DNA from: Gemmatimonas phototrophica | Lineage (GTDB): Bacteria > Gemmatimonadota > Gemmatimonadetes > Longimicrobiales > Gaopeijiaceae | Direction of reading: 5' to 3' | Assembly (NCBI GenBank): GCA_945876015.1 | Contig: CAMCNM010000119.1 | Location: 1 to 6,333, forward strand | Length of the DNA: 6,333 nt | Part shown: in pieces, positions 1 through 6,245 of the stretch | Position numbering within the stretch: position 1 is the stretch's first letter | Layout: the number at the start of each line of letters is the position of its first letter | Translations under genes and position numbers: made by a program | Notes under the pieces: generated by a model | Database searches by the model: none | The model's input: only the letters and a program-made list of their open reading frames with translations | What the model was told of the DNA's origin: nothing

Positions 1-1296
1 CCCCGATCTCCGCATCGCCTCTTCGATCACCCGGGCCTCGATCTGGTCGAGGCTCTGTCGGCCGTCCACCGCGATCGGCAGCACGCCGGCCTGGCCCACC
101 AAGGGCGGCTCGACGTCCGCGGGAAGCCCGAGCCAGCGATCGGGAAGGATCTCGGTCGTGGACAGGAGGACGCAACGCTCGATCACGTTCCTGAGCTCGC
201 GCACGTTCCCAGGCCACGGGTACGCGCGCAGCCGCGCCCAGACGGAGCCCGGGACGATCGAAACGTCCTTGCCCGTGCGTGCGTTGAACTCGGCGACGGC
301 CGCCCAGGTGAGCGCCTCGAGATCCTCGGGCCGATCGCGCAGCGGCGGGAGGTCCAGGCTGAGCACGCTCAAGCGGTGGTAGAGGTCCTCGCGGAAGCGG
401 CCCTCGCGCACGCCGACGCGCAGGTCGCGGTTCGAGGCCGCGAACACCTGGAGGTCCACCTCGATCTCGCGCTCCCCGCCGACCCGCCGGAACCGGCGGT
501 CCTCGACGGCCTTGAGGAGCTTCGCCTGCAGACGGAGGTCCATCTCGCCGACCTCGTCGAGCAGCAGGGTGCCGCCGTGCGCCTGCTCCATCAGCCCACG
601 ATGGCGCGCGCGCGCTCCGGTGAACGCGCCGGCCTCGTGTCCGAACAACTCGGACTCGAGAAGGTTGGCGGGCAGGGCGGCGCAGTTCACCTCCACCAGC
701 GGGCCCGCGGCGCGCACTCCGGAGTGGTGGAGGATGCGCGCCACCAACCCCTTGCCGGTGCCGGTCTCGCCGCCGATGAGCAGCGTCTGGACGGGTACGG
801 CCGAGAGCCGCTCCAGCAGCCCGCGCGTCTGGCGGGCCGGCGGGCTCGTGCCCAGGAACGCATCGGCGCTGTACTGGCGGTTCCGAGCGGTCGCCTGATC
901 GGAGAGCCGGCGGTGGGCGGCCGCGCTCCGCGCCGCGCCGCCCAGCGCGAGGTCGAGCCGGTCGAGCGGGCAGGGCTTCTCGAGGAAGTCGAACGCGCCG
1001 AGCCGGAGCGCGCGCACCGAGTCCGGGATGGTGCCGAGGCCGGACAGGAAGATCCACTCGGCGTCAGGGGCTCCCTTGCCGCGGACCTCCTCGAGCAGAT
1101 CGAGTCCGTTTCCATCTGGGAGGTTGAGGTCGCAGAGCACGACCAGGGGCTCGACGCTGCCCGAGAACAGGATCGCCCGGGCGCTGTCCAGGTCAGGGGC
1201 GTGCACGGTCTCCCAGCCAGTGCGCTTGAAGTGCCGCAGCATCTCGCCAGCGAGCACCGGCTCGTCCTCGATCACCAGCAGGGTGCCTGATTTCAC
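1..1296 (-). CDS. Sigma-54-dependent response regulator, NtrC family (C-terminus cut by window edge)
   Basis: This cytoplasmic transcription activator is read from a GTG at 1296 for 432 codons to the left edge without a stop. The receiver domain (about residues 5-115) has the acidic pair E10/D11, phospho-acceptor D56, S85 and K107 followed by proline. The AAA+ domain (about 145-380) has Walker A GETGTGKG (176-183), an intact sigma-54 contact motif GAFTGA (223-228), Walker B LLLDE ending at D247/E248, the FREDLYHRLSV stretch (301-311) and WPGNVREL (361-368). The last visible residues (about 416-432, VIEEAMRRSG) match the first helix of a Fis-type helix-turn-helix; the rest lies outside the window. 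The start overlaps the kinase stop by four bases (GTGA), suggesting translational coupling and a cognate pair. By family, phosphorylation at D56 would drive ATP-dependent open-complex formation at sigma-54 promoters. The family call is firm; the target genes are unknown. Confidence 0.95.
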   Translation of the reverse strand, partial: MKSGTLLVIEDEPVLAGEMLRHFKRTGWETVHAPDLDSARAILFSGSVEPLVVLCDLNLPDGNGLDLLEEVRGKGAPDAEWIFLSGLGTIPDSVRALRLGAFDFLEKPCPLDRLDLALGGAARSAAAHRRLSDQATARNRQYSADAFLGTSPPARQTRGLLERLSAVPVQTLLIGGETGTGKGLVARILHHSGVRAAGPLVEVNCAALPANLLESELFGHEAGAFTGARARHRGLMEQAHGGTLLLDEVGEMDLRLQAKLLKAVEDRRFRRVGGEREIEVDLQVFAASNRDLRVGVREGRFREDLYHRLSVLSLDLPPLRDRPEDLEALTWAAVAEFNARTGKDVSIVPGSVWARLRAYPWPGNVRELRNVIERCVLLSTTEILPDRWLGLPADVEPPLVGQAGVLPIAVDGRQSLDQIEARVIEEAMRRSG

Positions 1297-2579
1297 GCGA
1301 TTGCCTCGCTCAACGGGAGCGCCAGGTCAACACGCGCGCCTCCCTCGGGTCGGTTCGAGAAGGTCACCTCGCCTCCCATCTCGGTGACGAGGCGCCGCAC
1401 CACGCGAAGCCCGATGCCGGCGCCGCCCTCCTTATCGCTGACGAACGGCTCGGCCCGGTTCGTGAGCACGGCAGCGGGGAAGCCAGGGCCGTCGTCGAGC
1501 ACCGAAAGCACCGTCGCGCCCCCGTTCGGCTGCACCATGAAGGTCAGCACGCCACCCTCCGGTTCCATCGCCTCGATCGCGTTGAGTCCCAGGTTGAGCA
1601 GTACCTGGCGGAGAGAGTCGGGCGCGGCGCGGGCGGCCGAGGGCGCCATCACGCGCTTGCGGATGCGCACGGTCGGGGGCGCCTGGTAGCGGAGCAGCTC
1701 CGCGAGGTCGTCCACCACCGCCGCCAGGTCCACCGTTTCGGACGGCTCGGGCGGAGCGTGCACGTGTCCGAGGTACTGCCGTAGCGTGCGGTTCACCCGT
1801 TCGAGCTCGCCGAGCAGCGGCGCGATGCGGGGCGCGAGCTCCTCCTGCTCGCGCGAGATGTTCTGGAGCGCCATCACCGCGCCGGCGAGCGGGTTCCTAA
1901 CCTCGTGCGCGAGCGTGGCGGCCGCCTCGCCCAGGAGCGCGAGCTGCTGTGAGCGCGCGAGCGCACGCTCCTGCTCGAGCAGCGCGCGCGTCGAATCGCG
2001 CAGGCGGCTCCTGAGCGGCTCCATCACGGCCTCGGGCACGGCCCAGAGGCCGAGGATCGCGAGCATGCCGAGCACCGCGATACCGATCAGCGTGGTGGCC
2101 ATCTCCGCGCGCGCGTCGGCGCTGGCGTCGGCGAAGATGACCTGATGGACGGCGGACTCGGCGCTGGCCATGTCCGCGATCAGGGCGGCGGCGCTCACCA
2201 GGTCGGAGCGGGGGACCAGCGGGAAGCGGAGCCGCATCGCGTAGTCGTCCAGGCTCGCGCGGACGTCCTCCGGCAGGCGGTCCCCGAGTCCGCGCGCCTG
2301 GTCGATCTGGATGCGCAGATCGACCACGAAGAGGTCCTCGGCGGGAAGCGCGATCGGCATCGAACGGACGACGTAGCGCTGGAGCCTCGCGCGCGCTTCG
2401 GTGAACTGGCCGGTCTGCCGCAGACGCTGGTCCACCAGCTCGAGCCGCTCGAGGCTCCTCTTGTTGAGGACGAACGCGGACGCGGCGAGCGCGCCGACCA
2501 CGAGCAGTACCACACCCGTGGCGATCACCCGCGTTCTGAGCCACGTCCGCCTGCGGGGACGCGCCGTTTCTCGAGCCAC
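1293..2579 (-). CDS. Membrane sensor histidine kinase, partner of the downstream NtrC-type regulator
   Basis: This inner-membrane kinase would autophosphorylate and pass phosphate to the regulator encoded immediately downstream. With the GTG start at 2579 it has 428 residues. An arginine-rich N-terminus precedes TM1 (about 17-38). A periplasmic segment of about 120 residues, apparently mostly helical and matching no sensor fold I recognise, leads to TM2 (about 161-182). A short helical linker rather than a clear HAMP domain follows. The H-box reads LAHEVRNPL with phospho-acceptor H225. The ATPase domain has the N-box (LLNLGLNAIEAM, N333), G1 (DDGPGFP, about 362-368) and G2 (GGAGIGL, about 385-391). 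I chose GTG 2579 because AGAGGAG lies just upstream. An in-frame TTG at 2612, directly after a stop, would add 11 residues but lacks a comparable ribosome site. The kinase and regulator form one operon, divergent from the protease gene. The signal sensed cannot be read from the sequence. Confidence 0.94.
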   Translation of the reverse strand: MARETARPRRRTWLRTRVIATGVVLLVVGALAASAFVLNKRSLERLELVDQRLRQTGQFTEARARLQRYVVRSMPIALPAEDLFVVDLRIQIDQARGLGDRLPEDVRASLDDYAMRLRFPLVPRSDLVSAAALIADMASAESAVHQVIFADASADARAEMATTLIGIAVLGMLAILGLWAVPEAVMEPLRSRLRDSTRALLEQERALARSQQLALLGEAAATLAHEVRNPLAGAVMALQNISREQEELAPRIAPLLGELERVNRTLRQYLGHVHAPPEPSETVDLAAVVDDLAELLRYQAPPTVRIRKRVMAPSAARAAPDSLRQVLLNLGLNAIEAMEPEGGVLTFMVQPNGGATVLSVLDDGPGFPAAVLTNRAEPFVSDKEGGAGIGLRVVRRLVTEMGGEVTFSNRPEGGARVDLALPLSEAIA

Positions 2580-2583
2580 CGTT

Positions 2584-2590
2584 CTCCTCT
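2584..2590 (-). promoter_or_regulatory. Ribosome binding site that fixes the kinase start
   Basis: On the minus strand AGAGGAG (2590 down to 2584) stands four bases before GTG at 2579. It resembles the AGAGG four bases before the ATG of the divergent protease gene. This supports GTG 2579 over the upstream in-frame TTG at 2612. Confidence 0.6.
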
Positions 2591-2680
2591 GCCGTCGGGG
2601 CGGACGAAGCAATCAATCGAGACCCAAGCCTCGGGTCAATTCGAGATCTCGTCGGGGATCTACTACCCGCGAAACCCATC

Positions 2681-2694
2681 GGCTGATCTCAGCC
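2681..2694. promoter_or_regulatory. Perfect dyad GGCTGA-TC-TCAGCC, possible operator
   Basis: Two 6-base arms form a perfect inverted repeat around a 2-base centre. It lies about 100 bases upstream of the kinase start and about 190 bases upstream of the protease start. The compact symmetry fits a dimeric regulator's binding site better than a terminator. No regulator can be assigned, and a 12-base match can arise by chance in GC-rich DNA. Confidence 0.25.
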
Positions 2695-2884
2695 ATCCTG
2701 GTGGATATGGACCACCCATGGGACCAGTGGCGGCATCGCCAATATGGCTTAAGTATAAGGTGGGATTGCACTTGACCCGTAGGCCCAGATCCTGCCTTGG
2801 GAGTGCCCCTAGCGACGGCCGGCGCGCCCGGAGATCGACGAAGCTGCGCGCCATCCACAGGTAAACAACGAACCAAGAGGCGAC

Positions 2885-4462
2885 ATGAGCAGGATTGGAC
2901 GTAAGCGTGCCTACACGGGGACCGTGGCGCTGGCCCTGGCCGCCCTGACCGGTGCCGGGCTCCATGCGGCGTTCCCCCCGACCGAGCGGGCGATGGCGGA
3001 GGAGACGAGCGCCGCGGTTCGCCCCTCGGGCCGGACCAATCTCGGGATGGGCGACGGTTTCGCCGACCTGGCCGAGAGCACGACTCCGGCAGTGGTGCGG
3101 ATCGAGGTCCAGATCCCGTCCGGGGTGGCGGAGGAATCGATGGGCCCTGGCGCCATGCCCGGCATCCCCGAGGAATTCCGGCGCTTCTTCGATTTCGGTC
3201 CCAACGGCGGCCAGGGCCTTCCACAGGAGCAGGGGCCGCGCTTCGGCAACGGAACGGGCTTCCTGATTTCGGCCGACGGCTACGTGGTGACGAACAACCA
3301 CGTCGCCGGCGACGCAGAGAAGATCAACGTGACGCTGAACGACCACCGGAGCTTCACCGCCAGGCTGGTGGGTTCGGATCCGACCACGGACGTGGCGGTC
3401 CTCAAGATCGAGGGAACCGGCCTGCCCCACCTGACGTGGGGGAGCTCGAACGATCTGCGCGTGGGCGAGTGGGTGATGGCGATCGGCAATCCGGGCTACG
3501 GCCGGGGTGAGCAGCTCGACTACACCGTCACCACCGGGATCGTGAGCGGGAAGGGTCGTCCGCTCCAGCTGCTCCAACAGGGCCTGGCCGACAACCCGGA
3601 CTACGGCCGCGAGATGGCCGGGTACGCGATCGAGAACTTCATCCAGACCGACGCGGTCATCAATCCGGGCAACTCGGGCGGACCGCTCGTGAACATGGAC
3701 GGGCACGTGATCGGGGTGAACTCGGCGATCGCGACGACCGACGGGCACTACCAGGGATATGGGTTCGCGATCCCGGCCAACCTCGTGCAGAAGGTCACCT
3801 CGGATCTGATCGCGCATGGCCGCGTCCAGCGCGCGTGGATGGGAGTGTCGGTGAGCGCCGTCTCACCCGAGGACGCGGAAGCCTTCGAGCTGCCGAAGGT
3901 GCAGGGTGTCGTGGTGCAGTCGATCACGGACGGAAGTCCGGCCGCGAAGGCGGGGATCGAGCAGGGCGACGTGATCGTCACGCTCAACGGACGCGCCATC
4001 GGCAGCGGCGGCGACCTCCAGGAGTTGATCGCGACGCACGCGCAGGGTGATCAGGTGAGCGTGGGGTTCTACCACGATGGAGACCTTCGCACCGCGGATA
4101 TTCGTCTCGGCGAAGCGCCCCGCATGGGGGGTGCCCGTACGCGATCGGATGCTCCGCGTGAACAAGCGTCGGCGAGCCAGAAGCTCGGCCTCACGCTCGC
4201 CAACCTGGACGCGCGCTCGGCGGAGGAGCTCGGCTACAACGGCGCCGGTGGCGTGGTCGTGAGCGACGTGGATCCTTCGGGCCCGGCGGCGCTGCGCGGC
4301 ATCGAGGCGGGAGCGAAGGTGGTGAAGATCGGTGGCAAGGCGGTGAGCACCGCCGCGGAGGCAACCGCTCTGCTCGAAAAGGTCGGGGCGGGCCAGGTGG
4401 TCGGCCTGGTGATCGCGTCTCCCGCGGGGCAGGAACGGATCGTCAACGTACGGGCCCGCTGA
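2885..4462 (+). CDS. degP: DegP/HtrA-family periplasmic serine endoprotease with two PDZ domains
   Basis: Predicted exported protease and quality-control factor acting on misfolded envelope proteins, 525 residues. A basic N-terminus and hydrophobic segment (about 11-29) form a signal sequence, with cleavage likely near residue 28 or 38. The trypsin-like domain (about 55-310) carries the full triad: H139 in NNHV, D169 in TTDVAVLK and S264 in GNSGGPL. PDZ1 spans about 317-410 and PDZ2 about 432-525, separated by a polar linker. The two-PDZ layout matches DegP/DegQ/MucD rather than DegS. The segment between GIVS (218) and NFIQTD (251-256) is about 16 residues longer than I recall for E. coli DegP. 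AGAGG at 2876-2880 sits four bases before the ATG. The gene diverges from a sensor-kinase/sigma-54-regulator operon, so control by that pair is plausible but unproven. The symbol denotes the family, not proven orthology. Confidence 0.95.
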   Translation: MSRIGRKRAYTGTVALALAALTGAGLHAAFPPTERAMAEETSAAVRPSGRTNLGMGDGFADLAESTTPAVVRIEVQIPSGVAEESMGPGAMPGIPEEFRRFFDFGPNGGQGLPQEQGPRFGNGTGFLISADGYVVTNNHVAGDAEKINVTLNDHRSFTARLVGSDPTTDVAVLKIEGTGLPHLTWGSSNDLRVGEWVMAIGNPGYGRGEQLDYTVTTGIVSGKGRPLQLLQQGLADNPDYGREMAGYAIENFIQTDAVINPGNSGGPLVNMDGHVIGVNSAIATTDGHYQGYGFAIPANLVQKVTSDLIAHGRVQRAWMGVSVSAVSPEDAEAFELPKVQGVVVQSITDGSPAAKAGIEQGDVIVTLNGRAIGSGGDLQELIATHAQGDQVSVGFYHDGDLRTADIRLGEAPRMGGARTRSDAPREQASASQKLGLTLANLDARSAEELGYNGAGGVVVSDVDPSGPAALRGIEAGAKVVKIGGKAVSTAAEATALLEKVGAGQVVGLVIASPAGQERIVNVRAR

Positions 4463-4477
4463 AATCGTAGCGGGTTG

Positions 4478-4533
4478 GCGAACCCCCGGTCACCATTGAG
4501 GCAATGCGGCCTCGACGGACCCGGGGGTTTCGC
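4478..4533. terminator. Nested GC-rich hairpin between convergent genes, likely bidirectional terminator
   Basis: GCGAACCCCCGGTC (4478-4491) can pair with GACCCGGGGGTTTCGC (4518-4533) with two small bulges. Inside is a second stem, GAGGC (4498-4502) with GCCTC (4509-4513), around a 6-base loop. It lies 16 bases after the protease stop and 35 bases beyond the stop of the convergent lipoprotein gene. There is no long T run on either side, so it may be a weak or factor-assisted terminator. Confidence 0.6.
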
Positions 4534-4567
4534 GTTCCTGCCGGTCCAGCGACGGACCGCAACTTGC

Positions 4568-6010
4568 CTACGGCGTGATGGTTGGCACCACGTTGCCCGT
4601 GGTCGTGCCACCTGTGTTGCCCGTCAGGTCCACCGGGATGAGGTGAAGTGTCCCGCTGCCGGCCCCGGCCTCATCCGCCCGCACACCGAACAACGTGTTG
4701 CCCGAGGACACGGAGTTCGACACGGTAGCCGTCAGATCGCCATCGGAGTTCTCGTCGAAATCGATGCCATGCGCCGCGTTCGCTCGCGTCTCCGCATTGA
4801 TGATGGTGGACGAGAGGGAACCCAAGTCGTCCTCACGAACGGCGATCCCACTGACCGTGTTGCCGGAGGCCTGGACGCCCGACACGTTGGCGACCAGCGA
4901 GCCAAGGCCCTTTTCGCGGATCTTGAGACCGCCGTCGCCCCTGTTTCCATTCGCGATGATGTCGACCATCTTCGTGACCAGATCGCCGCCGCCGGCGAAG
5001 TCGTCATCCTCTTCGTAGTCGATGCCTTCTTCGTCGTTGCCGTTGGCCGTCACCTCGGACAGATCGACGCGCAGGTCACCCGCGTTGTTCTCATTGAAGT
5101 CGAGGCCCTCCTCGTAGTTGTCGATGGCCTCGGAACGCACCAGTGAGCCGATGATGCTGCCGGCGTCGTATTCGTCGATGTCGAAGCCGTCGTCGAAGTC
5201 GAGTGGATCGAACTTGCCGTTGCGCAGAATGTGCGTATCGCTGACGTCGATGACCACGTTGCCGTCGCCGCGCTCGTCGAGCTCGATGCCGTCCGCCGCA
5301 TTGTCCTCAGAGGTCGTCTCGCGTGACACGAAGCTGAGGCTTCCCGCACCACCCTCGTTCACACGCACGCCGTCACGATCGGACACGCTGTAGCCGTTGC
5401 CGAGGATGTGCGACTCGATCACCTCGACCTCGAGCGACGCGGCCGAGCCGGCGGCGTTCGGCTGGACGCCATCGACCGTCTCCGGATCCACTTGATCGTT
5501 CACGAGCACGCCGTGTCCGGCGTTGTCCATGATGGTCACCCGTTCGAGGGTGACCTTGATCGTGCCGGTTGCCGTCAGCGGTATCTCCACGGCGATACCC
5601 TCGCCCGGTGCGTTCTGGACCGTGAGGTCCTTGATCTTGAGGCTCGCTCCCCCGTCGGCCACGAGCGCCGATCCACCCGCGTCCGTCCCATCGATGATCG
5701 CGTCCTGGCCGTCGATGGTGAGAGCCTGCGTTCCCGAGAAGGTCACGGTGCTCTCGAGATTGACCGGCTGCACGTTCTTCGTGAACACGATCTCGGCGAT
5801 GGTCGGATCGGCGTTGGCCTGCTCGATGGCCCAGCGAAACGAGCCATGCCCGTCATCGTCCCAGTTCGTCACGTAGATGCTGATGCGATCCTTCGACGAC
5901 CTCCTCGCGAGCGGCTCGCTGGACAACGCGTTGTCGGGTGCCACGAGTGGGCTGCCTGAACAGGCAGCCAGGGCCAGGGCGGAGAGGGACAGGAGAGTGA
6001 GTCGCTTCAC
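4568..6010 (-). CDS. Predicted lipoprotein with right-handed parallel beta-helix made of acidic 27-residue coils
   Basis: The 480-residue product starts at GTG 6010, supported by GGAGG (6022 down to 6018) seven bases upstream. MKRL, a hydrophobic stretch and LAAC form a lipobox; C17 would be lipidated, and the following Ser is compatible with outer-membrane sorting. Residues 46-75 (VTNWDDDGHGSFRWAIEQAN, then IVF) match the opening seen in many secreted beta-helix proteins with a GSLRQAI-type motif. From about residue 90 the pectate-lyase-like helix begins. Residues 213-440 are regular coils of the form xGhxhxExxxGxL...N, strongly enriched in Asp, Glu and Asn. I see no polysaccharide-lyase catalytic motif, so the role may be structural, adhesive or ion-binding; the acidic turns could bind calcium, which is inference. 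It is monocistronic as far as visible and convergent with the protease gene. Confidence 0.88.
   Translation of the reverse strand: MKRLTLLSLSALALAACSGSPLVAPDNALSSEPLARRSSKDRISIYVTNWDDDGHGSFRWAIEQANADPTIAEIVFTKNVQPVNLESTVTFSGTQALTIDGQDAIIDGTDAGGSALVADGGASLKIKDLTVQNAPGEGIAVEIPLTATGTIKVTLERVTIMDNAGHGVLVNDQVDPETVDGVQPNAAGSAASLEVEVIESHILGNGYSVSDRDGVRVNEGGAGSLSFVSRETTSEDNAADGIELDERGDGNVVIDVSDTHILRNGKFDPLDFDDGFDIDEYDAGSIIGSLVRSEAIDNYEEGLDFNENNAGDLRVDLSEVTANGNDEEGIDYEEDDDFAGGGDLVTKMVDIIANGNRGDGGLKIREKGLGSLVANVSGVQASGNTVSGIAVREDDLGSLSSTIINAETRANAAHGIDFDENSDGDLTATVSNSVSSGNTLFGVRADEAGAGSGTLHLIPVDLTGNTGGTTTGNVVPTITP
4691..5374 (-). repeat. Tandem 27-residue beta-helix repeats within the lipoprotein
   Basis: Residues 213-440 divide into eight coils beginning at 213, 240, 274, 301, 328, 360, 387 and 414. 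Six are exactly 27 residues long; those at 240 and 328 carry insertions of 7 and 5 residues. A less regular ninth begins at 441. Each opens with [DEGSH]-G-hydrophobic, has an acidic or polar turn near position 7, a G-[SDN]-[LIV]-like step near 11-13, and usually an Asn near 24-25. The units are similar in protein but clearly diverged in DNA, so this is old duplication rather than a fresh tandem array. Confidence 0.85.
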
Positions 6011-6074
6011 AGTGGAGCCTCCGAAGAAGGAAGGAGCGGTGAAACCAGCGGGGCGCTAAGGGTTCCCACGGCTC

Positions 6075-6098
6075 CTGAGAAACGCACTCAGCATAGTA
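6075..6098 (-). promoter_or_regulatory. Possible -10 box with overlapping dyad upstream of the lipoprotein gene
   Basis: On the minus strand TACTAT (6098 down to 6093) is a reasonable -10 hexamer and would start a leader of roughly 75 bases. No good -35 hexamer lies 16-18 bases upstream. Immediately after it, CTGAG (6075-6079) and CTCAG (6087-6091) form a perfect 5-base inverted repeat with a 7-base spacer, placed where the transcript would start. It could be an operator or the first hairpin of the leader. Confidence 0.3.
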
Positions 6099-6102
6099 AG
6101 GA

Positions 6103-6147
6103 GCGATTGTCGCGATTGGGTCACGGCCACATCACGTACCGCGATTG
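6103..6147. repeat. Three direct copies of GCGATTG
   Basis: GCGATTG occurs at 6103-6109, 6112-6118 and 6141-6147. The first two are nine bases apart, and the second and third share an extra leading C. The copies lie upstream of the candidate lipoprotein -10 box, and the third abuts the presumed IS end. They may be activator sites (CAATCGC read on the minus strand) or coincidence. Confidence 0.35.
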
Positions 6148-6210
6148 ACTTGGGTAAGAAGTGGTCCCGGTTTTCTGAACAGGGAGGATAAGTGGACAGG
6201 CGGGCTCCCC

Positions 6211-6227
6211 GGGCGAGATGTTCGCCC
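6211..6227 (+). other. Hairpin in the transposase leader
   Basis: GGGCGA (6211-6216) and TCGCCC (6222-6227) form a perfect 6-base stem with a 5-base loop, seven bases before the ribosome binding site of orfA. Some insertion sequences carry such structures to limit translation from read-through transcripts; whether this one does so is inference. Confidence 0.35.
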
Positions 6228-6245
6228 ACAGCCAAGGAGCTCTAA

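Larger units (their letters stand above)
2580..2884. other. Divergent intergenic region between kinase and protease genes
   Basis: This gene-free stretch of about 305 bases must carry the promoters of both flanking units. It includes a patch around 2741-2775 richer in A+T than the coding DNA. TATAAG at 2754-2759 could be a plus-strand -10 box but has no good -35 partner. TTGACC at 2772-2777 has no matching -10. On the minus strand, TTGACC (2642 down to 2637) and TTGATT (2619 down to 2614) are spaced 17 bases apart, a weak candidate for the kinase operon. Small symmetric elements are the dyad at 2681-2694, GGTGG/CCACC arms at 2700-2716, and GGACCA twice, 12 bases apart (2709 and 2721). I see no RNA gene, terminator or reading frame that looks real. 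Confidence 0.5.

Noticed and set aside
376..1290. Long plus-strand open frame of 304 codons antisense to the response regulator
   Set aside because: It lies wholly inside the regulator on the opposite strand. Its Glu/Arg/Ala-rich product shows no domain, and long antisense frames are expected opposite high-GC coding DNA.
2772..2800. Sigma-70 promoter built on TTGACC at 2772
   Set aside because: The expected -10 position reads CCTTGG, which does not resemble TATAAT at any usual spacing.
2145..2864. Plus-strand open frame of 239 codons spanning the kinase N-terminus and the divergent intergenic region
   Set aside because: It overlaps the kinase antisense, the product is low-complexity and unrecognised, and no convincing ribosome site precedes it.
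2663..3817. Minus-strand open frame of 384 codons across the protease gene
   Set aside because: It is antisense to the catalytic domain of a clear HtrA protease, has no recognisable motif and is a composition artefact.
4691..5374. CRISPR-like or satellite DNA array
   Set aside because: The periodicity exists only in the protein; the DNA units are diverged, coding and lack uniform spacers.
5408..5959. Plus-strand open frame of 183 codons opposite the lipoprotein gene
   Set aside because: It is a shadow of the beta-helix gene; its His/Arg/Asp-rich product mirrors the acidic repeats read on the other strand.
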